From: Pseudovibrio sp. Tun.PSC04-5.I4 | GTDB lineage: Bacteria; Pseudomonadota; Alphaproteobacteria; Rhizobiales; Stappiaceae | Length of the DNA stretch: 64,000 nucleotides | Reading direction: 5' to 3' | Assembly: GCF_900104145.1 (NCBI RefSeq) | Contig: NZ_FNLB01000004.1 | Location: forward strand, 119,230-183,229 | Shown here: positions 46,186-54,077 of the stretch, one piece after another | Layout of the letters: each line of letters opens with the position of its first letter | Position numbering within the stretch: the stretch's first letter is position 1 | Made by a program: the position numbers and the translations under genes | The notes under the pieces: model-generated | Databases searched by the model: none | Told to the model about the DNA's origin: nothing | What the model saw: only the letters and a program-made list of their open reading frames with translations

Positions 46186-46737
46186 TTAGGCAATGACTTC
46201 AGAACGGGCTCTCAAACTACGAACCCGATCCGACAACCAATCCAGATTGGGGTCCGCTAACCCAAGTTCGCGGAGATGGTCTGCTGTATTCCATAGATAG
46301 TCACAATTGGGTCCACGTTCCCCTGCAGCTGTAGATATAATTTGCGCCTCTTCTTCGGGCTCAAATTGGCCGTACTGCTCATGCGTGCGATTAACAACGT
46401 ATGTGAGGGCATCAACCTTCCGACCATCTCGAAGTGAGAGAGTGGTAATGATTTCGTAGTAAGCCGGGTTGAACAGCTCGCGCGCACGGAGGTCTTTAAG
46501 TACTTCCTCTTGCTTATCGCGAGGAATGGCCAGTGCGACACCATCACAATATGAATCTGGTGAGGCGTCGAGCGCTAGCACTAACCCATGTTTTTCAAAA
46601 GTGCCACGGTATCGCAAGGAGCATAGGCAGAACCTTCGCTGCCAACCCTCAAGCCGTGCTGGCACTTGCTCCATAGGGTCAAAGCCAGGGTTCCAGATCA
46701 GGGACCCATATCCGAAAACCCAAAGCATTTCAGTCAT
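46186..46737 (-). CDS. tdaR3: TdaR3-like gamma-glutamylcyclotransferase (ChaC type)
   Basis: 183 residues from the ATG at 46737, with AAGGA seven bases upstream. ChaC fold: VFGYGSLIWNPGF (binding loop) and the catalytic glutamate region around ARELFNPAYYE. It cleaves gamma-glutamyl compounds such as glutathione to 5-oxoproline. In Phaeobacter a homologue (TdaR3) gives resistance to TDA, a proton antiporter, through the gamma-glutamyl cycle. Third gene of tdaR1-R2-R3, next to tdaE as expected. Confidence 0.8.
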   Translation of the reverse strand: MTEMLWVFGYGSLIWNPGFDPMEQVPARLEGWQRRFCLCSLRYRGTFEKHGLVLALDASPDSYCDGVALAIPRDKQEEVLKDLRARELFNPAYYEIITTLSLRDGRKVDALTYVVNRTHEQYGQFEPEEEAQIISTAAGERGPNCDYLWNTADHLRELGLADPNLDWLSDRVRSLRARSEVIA

Positions 46738-46776
46738 TCTGCATTCCTTTATGGGATAAAATCTGTAAACACAAAA

Positions 46777-46799
46777 AGGGCACCACCTTGCGGCGCCCT
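46777..46799 (-). terminator. Intrinsic terminator between tdaR2 and tdaR3
   Basis: Stem AGGGCGCC / GGTGCCCT with a loop of seven, followed on the minus strand by TTTTTGTG. It would stop or attenuate tdaR1-R2 transcripts before tdaR3. Confidence 0.75.
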
Positions 46800-46820
46800 T
46801 TGCTGTGCTATGGCAACCTA

Positions 46821-47492
46821 TCAATCCATGATGAGCTGATAGGAGGCAACAAGGCTAGAGTAAGGTGGCAAAAATACTGATTTTGCCTGTCCATCCAGCA
46901 AGACCGTGTCCTTAGCGTCGAAATGTAGATGGATCGGAAGTTTTGTGAGCCAGTTGTTGGAGACCTTTCCGATGCGACTGCCTTTGGCGATCTTATCCAT
47001 TGGCTTTACCTGAAGGGTATCCATATCAAGATGCACATAACGATAAAGCGTGCCGGATGCTGTCTGAATGGTTACAGCGAACCGGCCTACGTGTGCCACG
47101 ATGCCATTATCAGCAGCGACAGCCCAATGTTTGCTGGCTTCACAAGATGCGGGACGAATATCCTGCCCCTGGTGCCCACCTGATGCACAAACTGGGAGAT
47201 CAGCTCTACGGAATTCGCAGAAGTTATCGCGCCATGGATAAGAGTAATTGGCCTCATCGCATTCACTTCCGCCGCCACCTTTAAACCCACCCGGTGCGTA
47301 GGCATGTGATTTGGCATAGGCAGGGCCGGATTCTACCGGGAACCGCATGTTTGGAAAGAAGATTGCTTTGCTTACAATACCTTCACCCGTACCCTCTATC
47401 AGATCACCAGGCGCCATAAACCGCGAGCTTTCCTCTGCCTGTACAGCAAAGCTGAATGTGAGTGCTAAACACAGATAAATAAGTCTCATCAT
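46821..47492 (-). CDS. tdaR2: TdaR2-like exported M23-type peptidase
   Basis: 223 residues with a signal peptide (MRLIYLCLALTFSFAVQA). The LytM/M23 zinc site is visible: GHQGQDIRP (His and Asp ligands) and LPIHLHFDA (HxH). Four cysteines in the CDEANYSYPWRDNFCEF/PVCASG/PASC region may form disulfides. A periplasmic peptidoglycan endopeptidase or a binding derivative. Overlaps tdaR1 by four bases, so translation is coupled. Gene symbol is from context with tdaR3. Confidence 0.65.
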   Translation of the reverse strand: MMRLIYLCLALTFSFAVQAEESSRFMAPGDLIEGTGEGIVSKAIFFPNMRFPVESGPAYAKSHAYAPGGFKGGGGSECDEANYSYPWRDNFCEFRRADLPVCASGGHQGQDIRPASCEASKHWAVAADNGIVAHVGRFAVTIQTASGTLYRYVHLDMDTLQVKPMDKIAKGSRIGKVSNNWLTKLPIHLHFDAKDTVLLDGQAKSVFLPPYSSLVASYQLIMD

Positions 47493-48037
47493 TGGTTCGC
47501 TCCATTCACAACAATCAAGCTCTGAGCAACAGAGGTTAGGTAATCTGGCTTTGTGCAGCGGGTGTCTTCTGTCGGCTGATCGCAGGTGATACGGATCGTG
47601 TAGAACGCACCAAACCGGTTGAGGTTATAGTCTGCTCCGTCCCCAATGGATTCGTAGGCTCCGGTTTTGTGATGCAAAGTTAGGTCATCAGTTCCGGACA
47701 GGACAGAATGAGAGCCCAGAATGCTGATCTGTGCCCCTTCCAGGTCGTAGTAGGTTGCGTAAGCTGATCCCTGCCCAGCAAAGCGAGGGGTTGCCAGTTT
47801 TGCGGAAGACCCAAATATAAGGACTGGGAGCTCCATAGCCTTGAGTTCTTTTGGAGCTTCGTCGACAAATTTGTTCAATGTTACAGCGTTTTGAGCAACT
47901 GCGCGCTTTGTAGCGATTTTGGCAGCTGACCAGTCAATTTTTGAAGGCACACGCTGCACACTATTCTTCGCCAGTGCTGGCATTGAAGCGGTTGCTGCCA
48001 TAAGGGTAGCCGCCAGTGCGACTTTGGCAAATTTCAT
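47489..48037 (-). CDS. tdaR1: TdaR1-like exported protein
   Basis: 182 residues from the ATG at 48037, preceded by AGGAGA at six bases. Signal peptide KFAKVALAATLMAATASMPALA. The mature domain (KELKAMELPVLIFG, YATYYDLEGAQISILGSHSV, AFYTIRITCDQP) is of unknown function. First gene of the resistance operon; position and order match tdaR1 in other TDA producers. Assignment is by synteny rather than by domain. Confidence 0.6.
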   Translation of the reverse strand: MKFAKVALAATLMAATASMPALAKNSVQRVPSKIDWSAAKIATKRAVAQNAVTLNKFVDEAPKELKAMELPVLIFGSSAKLATPRFAGQGSAYATYYDLEGAQISILGSHSVLSGTDDLTLHHKTGAYESIGDGADYNLNRFGAFYTIRITCDQPTEDTRCTKPDYLTSVAQSLIVVNGANQ

Positions 48038-48071
48038 TAACAATCTCCTATGAATGCAAAGGGTAGCGGTG

Positions 48072-48088
48072 CCTCAGCAATATCGAGG
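48072..48088. promoter_or_regulatory. Dyad between tdaE and tdaR1
   Basis: CCTCAGCAATATCGAGG, inside the perfect repeat GTGCCTC-N9-GAGGCAC (48069-48091). It keeps T-N11-A spacing and the left arm of the putative TdaA site. It could instead be a simple hairpin after tdaE. Confidence 0.35.
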
Positions 48089-48099
48089 CACACTTTCAC

Positions 48100-49296
48100 T
48101 CAGGCCGGTTCCAAGGTCCGCTCTACTTCTTTTTGAGCAGTATCTTTTTTGGCCATTGCCTCTAGTCGCGTCATTTGACTGATGATGTTGCGACGGTGCA
48201 TTTCTTCGGTTCCACCAACGCTGCAAAATGCCAATGCATCACGCAGGAAGGTTGAGACCTCGCCTTCATGATAGCCCTTACTGCCGTAAAGCTTGAGCAG
48301 ATCAATGGCCCCGTTTGTTATGGCCTCGGCACCAACCAACTTGGCGATTGAGCAGGTCATGCCCGCTTCAGGGGCGCCTGACAACAGTTGATGGAGCGCG
48401 CCGTAGGCAGTCCACTTGGCTGACTCTGATGCGATGCGCATATCAGTCAGCTTTTTTTGAATGTACTGATGCTCAATCACCGGCACGCCAAAAGTTTGCC
48501 GCTTCCCTGCATAATCCATAGCTGCCTTTAACATGGGCTCAACCATCCCTGCGGAGACGAGACCGTAGTACAGCCGACCTAGAGAAACGAAGGTGATGAG
48601 GTTCCGCAGGCCTTTGCCCGGTACCCCAAGCAAATCACCGTAATGCAGAGAGATATTGTCAAACTTCATCGGACCTGTTGGAAGATCGAGATTACCTAGC
48701 TTGTAATCGTATTCGCCGACTTCCAGACCTTTAGTGCCAGCATCGAGAAGAATAAGGGAAATACCATCACGCGCATGACCGTCGAGCTTACACACAACCA
48801 GTGTGAAATTGGCAATTGGGGCATGTGCAATGTTGTACTTGGCCCCATTTAGTACAAACGTTTCGTTCGGACCAGGCGTTAGAACCGAGGAGGTCGACCT
48901 TACATCTGTTCCCGTATCTGGGTCAGCAATTGCTGTTGCACTGAGCTTACCCTTTAGGATGCGTCCCAGATAATCTTTCTTTTGAGCTTCCGTTCCAAAC
49001 AAGTTAAGGGCATGAACCATGCCAGCTTGTGCAATTACAGAAAGCAAGATGCCTGGAGTGCGGACAGTAGATGCAAGACCTTCCAGTGCGGCTGTAAAGT
49101 CCCACCAATTGGTGCCATCACCACCATATTCAGAAGGGACGATAACCCTCCAAAGACCGGCTTCTAAAAGCCGGTCCCAGGTATCCTGATCAAATGTTTG
49201 CCTGCCAAGGTGCAGTTCGTTGTGGTCAATCTGACTGCCAATCGATGCGTATTTTGCTCTTAAGGCAGCCTGACGTTCATTCCATTGCAGATCCAT
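48100..49296 (-). CDS. tdaE: TdaE, acyl-CoA dehydrogenase-like flavoenzyme of TDA synthesis
   Basis: 398 residues with the acyl-CoA dehydrogenase layout: N-terminal helices (WDRLLEAGLWRVIVPSEYGG), FAD-binding strand region (SATAIADPDTGTDVRSTSSV), C-terminal four-helix bundle (RQTFGVPVIEHQYIQKKLTD; LKLYGSKGYHEGEVSTFLRD). In TDA synthesis TdaE converts the phenylacetate-catabolism shunt CoA-thioester, performing dehydrogenation, CoA-ester oxygenolysis and ring oxygenation to reach the tropone skeleton. It is third in tdaC-D-E, 38 bases after tdaD. Confidence 0.9.
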   Translation of the reverse strand: MDLQWNERQAALRAKYASIGSQIDHNELHLGRQTFDQDTWDRLLEAGLWRVIVPSEYGGDGTNWWDFTAALEGLASTVRTPGILLSVIAQAGMVHALNLFGTEAQKKDYLGRILKGKLSATAIADPDTGTDVRSTSSVLTPGPNETFVLNGAKYNIAHAPIANFTLVVCKLDGHARDGISLILLDAGTKGLEVGEYDYKLGNLDLPTGPMKFDNISLHYGDLLGVPGKGLRNLITFVSLGRLYYGLVSAGMVEPMLKAAMDYAGKRQTFGVPVIEHQYIQKKLTDMRIASESAKWTAYGALHQLLSGAPEAGMTCSIAKLVGAEAITNGAIDLLKLYGSKGYHEGEVSTFLRDALAFCSVGGTEEMHRRNIISQMTRLEAMAKKDTAQKEVERTLEPA

Positions 49297-49334
49297 CTGA
49301 GATCTCCAGGTTACGAGAAATAGTTAGATGGACC

Positions 49335-49769
49335 TTAGGCAGGTTCTGGCGTGCTCGCAGGTTCCTGCAGAGCTGTTACAGCGGCCTTAAAGGCATCTGG
49401 AACACGATAGGTGGCCTGCTTTTCGTAATCAAACATCACATGGGTGGAAGCGGCATTTGCAACAACGCGGCCTTTCTGATCACCCAAGCGCATTTCGTGC
49501 TGCATCTCAAAGCTCTTACCACCAAATTTAGTGACCTTGCTCAGCACCACCAAACGGTCGCCGTACAGGGCTTGCGAAACATAGTCACAAGAGGTTTTGA
49601 CCATGATGTGCGGTAGTTTTTCCGACTTCGGCAGCTTCAACAGGTCATGCATGTACTCAAGATATGCTGATTGCATGTAATCGTAATAAATAGGACTGCT
49701 CACATGGCCCATGGAGTCCGTGTCGCGGTAACGGATATCGATCGGTGTTTCATATGCCTTCTGAGTCAT
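49335..49769 (-). CDS. tdaD: TdaD, hotdog-fold acyl-CoA thioesterase
   Basis: 144 residues of the 4-hydroxybenzoyl-CoA thioesterase family: IDIRYRDTDSMGHVSSPIYYDYMQSAYLEY contains the catalytic Asp (YRDTDSMGHV) and the long hotdog helix, followed by the beta-sheet. Required for TDA; probably hydrolyses a CoA-thioester intermediate. Its start overlaps the end of tdaC by 20 bases. Confidence 0.9.
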   Translation of the reverse strand: MTQKAYETPIDIRYRDTDSMGHVSSPIYYDYMQSAYLEYMHDLLKLPKSEKLPHIMVKTSCDYVSQALYGDRLVVLSKVTKFGGKSFEMQHEMRLGDQKGRVVANAASTHVMFDYEKQATYRVPDAFKAAVTALQEPASTPEPA

Positions 49770-50400
49770 AAAATTCTCTCCTATTGGGTTGTTGAAGTTC
49801 AGCTGCCGTAGTTAGGTGGCTGTGAAGAGCGGTTTCCAACGGTCCATGGATGGTGAAGCCCATCGGAACCGGCCCGTGTTTCCGCAAAACGGTCAAAGAA
49901 AATTCTTGGGCAGCGCAAAGAGTGGTGATGCAACAGTCCGTCTCACCTTTCGCGCACTCGGCCGCCGCAATCACATTGCTTGCTACGAACTTGCGTTCAA
50001 TGGAGGCCGGGATCAATTTCTCCGGGGCTGGGTGAGTGGCGCAAACTGACGGCGTCTCTCCAGTAGATGAGGCAAGAACCATGTTGTCGGTGTTCATGAT
50101 GAAAACATCCATCAATCGCAGATTGCCGATGTGCCCATAAATTATGGAGTGAAGGTGCGGATAAGCGACCACGCTTAAAAGTACTGATCCACCGCATTTG
50201 GCTACGGCGTCTGCCGCGAGTTCCATTGTCGGGTGCAAAAAGAGCTTGGCGTTGGGGCACTGGCGCGTCGCCCATTTCAAAGCTGCTTTCTCACAATTCG
50301 TACCAGTGGGACCTAGTGTTTGAACCTGTCGGACCCAGGAAAACGGAGGCAAGCTTGGGGCCGTGTCCAAATACTCGGGAGTGTCAAGTTGTGCATCCAT
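49750..50400 (-). CDS. tdaC: TdaC, prephenate dehydratase-like protein
   Basis: 216 residues related to the catalytic domain of prephenate dehydratases (VQTLGPTGTNCEKAALKW matches the LGPxGTxxxxA motif; ECAKGETDCCITTLCAAQEF corresponds to the second lobe). No ACT regulatory domain. Essential for TDA in other producers; the exact reaction is not settled. First gene of tdaC-D-E; in relatives the LysR protein TdaA activates this promoter. Confidence 0.88.
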   Translation of the reverse strand: MDAQLDTPEYLDTAPSLPPFSWVRQVQTLGPTGTNCEKAALKWATRQCPNAKLFLHPTMELAADAVAKCGGSVLLSVVAYPHLHSIIYGHIGNLRLMDVFIMNTDNMVLASSTGETPSVCATHPAPEKLIPASIERKFVASNVIAAAECAKGETDCCITTLCAAQEFSLTVLRKHGPVPMGFTIHGPLETALHSHLTTAAELQQPNRREFYDSEGI

Positions 50401-50670
50401 AAAGCGTCTTATCCTTCACCGGGAAAGAAAAATTGGAGAATGCCAGAGTAGTGTATGCATGACGCACTTCCACACCGACAAACCGCATTGGTTTGCTCTT
50501 ACTCTTCAGTTTTTTGGTGAACACGTGGTCAGCAGGAAGCGGTTTTATCTTCCAAAAATTCCTGCTCGATGTGTCGCGAAATTTGTCCCTCGCACTCGCA
50601 AAACTGACTTCCTGTAACCATATGGCGCTAAAAAGGTCTGTGCGAACAAGATGAAAATACTGATGGCTTC

Positions 50671-50687
50671 CCTCAGGATAGATGAGG
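50671..50687. promoter_or_regulatory. Putative TdaA operator upstream of tdaC
   Basis: CCTCAG-GATAG-ATGAGG: one mismatch in the right arm, T-N11-A spacing kept. It lies about 270 bases upstream of the tdaC start, in the region where TdaA is known to act in Phaeobacter-type producers. Confidence 0.5.
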
Positions 50688-50750
50688 CATTCTCAAAAAA
50701 GAGAAGAGCAAGGTAAATTATTGATAATATTGGGGTCTGCATAAAAATAC

Positions 50751-50773
50751 GGCATCGCAAAAATTGCGATGCC
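50751..50773 (-). terminator. Intrinsic terminator after tdaB
   Basis: Perfect 10-base stem GGCATCGCAA / TTGCGATGCC, loop of three, followed on the minus strand by GTATTTTTATG. Confidence 0.85.
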
Positions 50774-50821
50774 TTACGAATAACTTAGCGGAACTTATGA
50801 AGCTTGAGCCGTCAAAACAAG

Positions 50822-51508
50822 TTACGCAGCAATGGCTGTGCGCCCCATCCCATCATGAAGATCGAGGCATCGTTCAAACCACACACGAACCGGATCAGTA
50901 GGTTCAAGTAGAGGGGCTCCACAACAAACTCGGCACCATTGCAATGTCCCAAATAAGATGTAGTCCGCGTACAGTGGTTTATTGCTGCCAAGCCAATTTT
51001 GCCCGCTTAGTAAGTCGCGAATGGGCGCTAACTTCTGCGGCAGGGCAGCCAGTTCCACACCACGGTTCGCATAGACGTCTTCCAGAGTTTGACCAAACCG
51101 TTTTTCACGCGCTGCGCGGAAGTATGTGCGATCAGCATCACTCATAAGATTGTGCATGTCCATGACTGCAATAACGGCAAGAGAGGGATGTAGAACAGTC
51201 TTGCAATAGCTCTCGACAAATCGCGATAGAGCAATCCCGCCGGCACCGTCAAACAAGCTTGGTGCATCCAAATACTTCTCTTCAAGATGCCGCGCAATTT
51301 CAAAGCTGTCGTTCAGCAGGGTTCCACCATCGTTTAACACCGGAACGCTAGTGAAGGAGCCATCCTCGATCCCTGATATGTCCTCAAAGGAGACTGGGTT
51401 CAGTGTGAAGTCCAATCCTTTATGCTTGAGCGCCATTATGATTTTCCAGACATGGGGAGAATAATGTTCCCCGGAAGCCCCGCTAAGACTGTAAAGAATT
51501 CTATTCAT
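50822..51508 (-). CDS. tdaB: TdaB, glutathione S-transferase family protein
   Basis: 228 residues. Thioredoxin-like N-terminal domain (YSLSGASGEHYSPHVWKIIM; SFEDISGIEDGSFTSVPVLN, with the cis-Pro VPVL) and an all-helical C-terminal domain (SGQNWLGSNKPLYADYILFG). A Ser rather than Cys is likely in the catalytic position (SPHVWK). Required for TDA and thought to take part in sulfur incorporation. Transcribed alone between tdaA and tdaC. Confidence 0.88.
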   Translation of the reverse strand: MNRILYSLSGASGEHYSPHVWKIIMALKHKGLDFTLNPVSFEDISGIEDGSFTSVPVLNDGGTLLNDSFEIARHLEEKYLDAPSLFDGAGGIALSRFVESYCKTVLHPSLAVIAVMDMHNLMSDADRTYFRAAREKRFGQTLEDVYANRGVELAALPQKLAPIRDLLSGQNWLGSNKPLYADYILFGTLQWCRVCCGAPLLEPTDPVRVWFERCLDLHDGMGRTAIAA

Positions 51509-51650
51509 GTGGGTTCTCCTGATGAGAATAAAACAATGGGTCGTGTTACGAAATTCCTTAGGTATTCCAATTTGTTATTATATTTCAATGCCACTTTGAT
51601 ATTGCCGACAGTCAACTAATTGCCCAAAATACATCAATGTTTCTCCTGCA

Positions 51651-51667
51651 CCTCAGATCTTCTGCAG
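51651..51667. promoter_or_regulatory. Putative TdaA operator upstream of tdaB
   Basis: CCTCAG-ATCTT-CTGCAG: left arm perfect, right arm with two mismatches to CTGAGG. It lies 143 bases before tdaB, between tdaA and tdaB. Confidence 0.42.
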
Positions 51668-51704
51668 ATCCGTGGTTTTCAACATTAGACTGCATCACCT
51701 TGGG

Positions 51705-52637
51705 CTATGAAGCGATCAATGCCGCCTTTAACTGATCCTCCTCACGAAACGGCACGCTTGCACAGTTACTCGTGGCAAGGATGGACAGAACAGCTGCAAT
51801 TATTGGATCCTCCACACGACAAGACAAATGTCCAAAGAGTACCCGTGCAGATCTTCGTATCTGAGTGAGCAATACGATTTCTGATTGACTTCCTTGATTG
51901 TGAGATGTGTTGGTATGAACAAGACCAACTCCAACTCCACTGGCTATCAATGCTCGTGTGACGCCTTCATCATCCACGTTGATGACATGCTTGGGGCGTA
52001 TTCCGTGGGTATCTAAAAGCTCTCGCGCTAATCGCCCGCAACATGAATTACAGCTAGGGTAGATCCAGGGAGTATTTTCAAGTGCTTTCCAATCTACCTC
52101 TGCCGCAACAGGCACAAGCCCAACTGGAGCCGCGAGGTAGATACAGAAGTTAGAAATCTCAATAGTTGAGAGATCTGAATCATCTTCACCTGTTTCCGTG
52201 TAAAATCCAGCGTCCAGACTGCCGTTCCGGATTCCTTCAAGAACTTTCAGCGATGACCGGTGTTGAAGGGCAACCTCGACCTCAGGGAATTCCTGTGACA
52301 TAGCAGCCAAAAGATTGCTAACAATAGCTGTTCCCGAGTTCCTTCCGGCGCCCAACGTCAATTGCCCAGCCAGGCTACCCCGCAGACGGGACGCCTCCTC
52401 CAAAAATCGCTGATGTTTATCCAGCAATTGATGAGCTTCAGCCAACAACCTTTGCCCATCTGGAGTAACTGCCATACCACGCGGTGTGCGTTGAAATAGA
52501 GTTAGGCCTAATGTTTCTTCCATATTTTTGATATGTGCACTGACTGCCGGTTGGCTGCGGAAAAGTAAATCCGATGCCTTGGTAATACTACCTTCACGTG
52601 CAACCGTCACGAACGTCTTAAGTTGATGAATGTCCAT
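51705..52637 (-). CDS. tdaA: TdaA, LysR-type activator of TDA biosynthesis
   Basis: 310 residues. N-terminal winged HTH (LKTFVTVAREGSITKASDLL, RSQPAVSAHIKNMEETLGLT, LFQRTPRGM) and a periplasmic-binding-protein-like effector domain from about residue 90, with an unusual double-cysteine stretch (YPSCNSCCGRLA) near residue 195 that could be redox- or ligand-sensitive. In relatives TdaA binds the tdaC promoter. It heads the tda block and is followed by tdaB on the same strand. Confidence 0.88.
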   Translation of the reverse strand: MDIHQLKTFVTVAREGSITKASDLLFRSQPAVSAHIKNMEETLGLTLFQRTPRGMAVTPDGQRLLAEAHQLLDKHQRFLEEASRLRGSLAGQLTLGAGRNSGTAIVSNLLAAMSQEFPEVEVALQHRSSLKVLEGIRNGSLDAGFYTETGEDDSDLSTIEISNFCIYLAAPVGLVPVAAEVDWKALENTPWIYPSCNSCCGRLARELLDTHGIRPKHVINVDDEGVTRALIASGVGVGLVHTNTSHNQGSQSEIVLLTQIRRSARVLFGHLSCRVEDPIIAAVLSILATSNCASVPFREEDQLKAALIAS

Positions 52638-53156
52638 CCTTTTCCTTCCATAGAGAAAAGAGTTTCCTGAACGTATTCAGTTTTGAAAAGGACAATTGCA
52701 GTGCTCAGCCGTTGGCTTTGGGCTATAATGCTGGCCTCCCGTTAAACGGGTGTTCCCTGTCTTTACCCTACGATATCTCAGTAGCTATGCCAAACCTACA
52801 TTTGACAAGCCACTTCTTTGAAACTTTATCGCGCGAATCAACCTGTGGGGTTTCAATGAGGTCGCGTATTCACGTGATCCAAGGTAAGTATTCAGTGATA
52901 AATGATTTGTTTTAGAATTCAGGTGAATATTATGAATGTTTACTGCTGTAAATATAGATTTACCCTCCACATTAGAATTAAAAATACTAATCTACACCGA
53001 AGTTTTGACGTAAACATCAAATTTACTCGAGGTAAATATAGAAACCCGCACATCGTCATCATACATACTTTGTATTTATTACATAGATACAATATGCAAT
53101 ATTGATAATTATTATACGATGCGGCATTGCCAATTGTTTGAAGAAGAATATTCGGT
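52638..53156. other. AT-rich region upstream of tdaA
   Basis: No gene recognised. Between 52945 and 53045 there are repeated GTAAAT/ATTTAC elements (GTAAATATAGATTTAC at 52950, ATTTAC-TCGAG-GTAAAT at 53021-53037). They may be operators. The left part should hold the tdaA promoter. Confidence 0.4.
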
Positions 53157-53600
53157 GTTGTCACGTTAAGTCGGACTTGGTCGTAAAACCCAAACTGGGC
53201 GTACTTCATGCGTCCATCATGGCAGCCATTTTCCATTAAGCAAATGCGTTCATGCGATGAAGGTGAGTATCGATTGAAGAACGTTTATCGCGAGGTCGAA
53301 CGAAGAGGTCGCGCAGGCAGGAGAAGACAGCCACAAACCTTTGCAGCTGTCCCGGTGATTTGAATCTCTGCATGGCTCGCTCTCGTTTTCGCAAGGGTAA
53401 ATGTGAGTTCTCTGTGAGGTTGTTCATGCCTTTGTGAGAGCGGTGCTCAACGTCAGGCATGACCCCGCGTTTTGCGGCACCATAGAACCGGAACTTATCG
53501 GTAATCATCCGCTTTGGAGCTCCACCTTGTTTTTTCAAAAAGCGGGTTAGTAAACGCCTGGCAACCTTGGTATTGCGCCGTTTCTGAAGGAATTCATCCA
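53157..53600 (-). pseudogene. IS6-family transposase, C-terminal remnant
   Basis: Reads LQKRRNTKVARRLLTRFLKK, QGGAPKRMITDKFRFYGAA (second Asp) and NNLTENSHLPLRKRERAMQR (catalytic Glu), then AVFSCLRDLFVRPRDKRSS, the typical IS6/IS26 C-terminus. The IS end GGTGTTGTCACGTTAA is at 53155. The N-terminal half is missing. Confidence 0.8.
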
Positions 53601-53730
53601 GATGGGCTTTGTTGCAATATTCCCCTGATGAAGTGTATCTTCTCTGAAAATCCCTTTTTTGAAGACTTCCTTTATGCCGTTTAAACACAATGCCGACCTT
53701 CGTCACAAGTTCGAGAAAACCGAATAGCGA
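53601..53730 (-). mobile_element. IS5-type end remnant
   Basis: On the plus strand reads GCAATATTCCCCTGATGAAG and then ATGCCGTTTAAACACAATGC, i.e. the left end and the first codons (MPFKHNADLRHKFEK) of an IS5-type transposase gene like those at 33.6 and 61.5 kb. It is fused to the IS6 remnant. Confidence 0.6.
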
Positions 53731-54077
53731 ACGTAGAAGAACACCGCATACAAAATCACGTCTTTAGGATAATGGGTGCCTTTAAAGTTGGTCAAAGCGT
53801 TAAACTTTAAATCGCAAATTTTGAACGAACTTTTTTAAACTAAAAAAGCGAAAGCTGCAAACCGACTAAAATTTGCGACAGAACCCTCCCTGCTTTGTTC
53901 GTTATTCAGGTTTTCATTAGCAATGTGGCAACGTCATACGCCGTTCTGCGCCGACACTGCGTTGACAAGAACTTCCAAAACCAACCCTCATATGGTAAAA
54001 ATATAATTTGATATAGTGAATTTAGTAATTTCGTTCATTTTTCGCCAGCATTCACTCTAAACAACTATGGTGGCCAT
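53731..54077. other. Upstream region of the nitrile hydratase operon
   Basis: No gene. AT-rich DNA at 53990-54060 (with TATGGTAAAAATATAATTTG and TATAGT) is a plausible promoter. Nothing else recognised. Confidence 0.35.

Larger units (their letters stand above)
50401..50821. promoter_or_regulatory. tdaC promoter region
   Basis: No gene. Contains the tdaB terminator (50751-50773) and the putative TdaA site (50671-50687). If transcription starts near that site the tdaC leader would be roughly 200 bases long. Confidence 0.5.

Noticed and set aside
34845..52637. The whole island as a siderophore cluster, because of the peptide-type ABC transporter
   Set aside because: No NRPS, NIS synthetase or TonB receptor lies inside it, while tdaA-F and tdaR1-3 are recognisable; a TDA island is the simpler reading.
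52785..53236. Several short AT-rich open frames upstream of tdaA
   Set aside because: Lys/Asn/Ile/Tyr-rich translations typical of AT-rich non-coding DNA, with no start signals.
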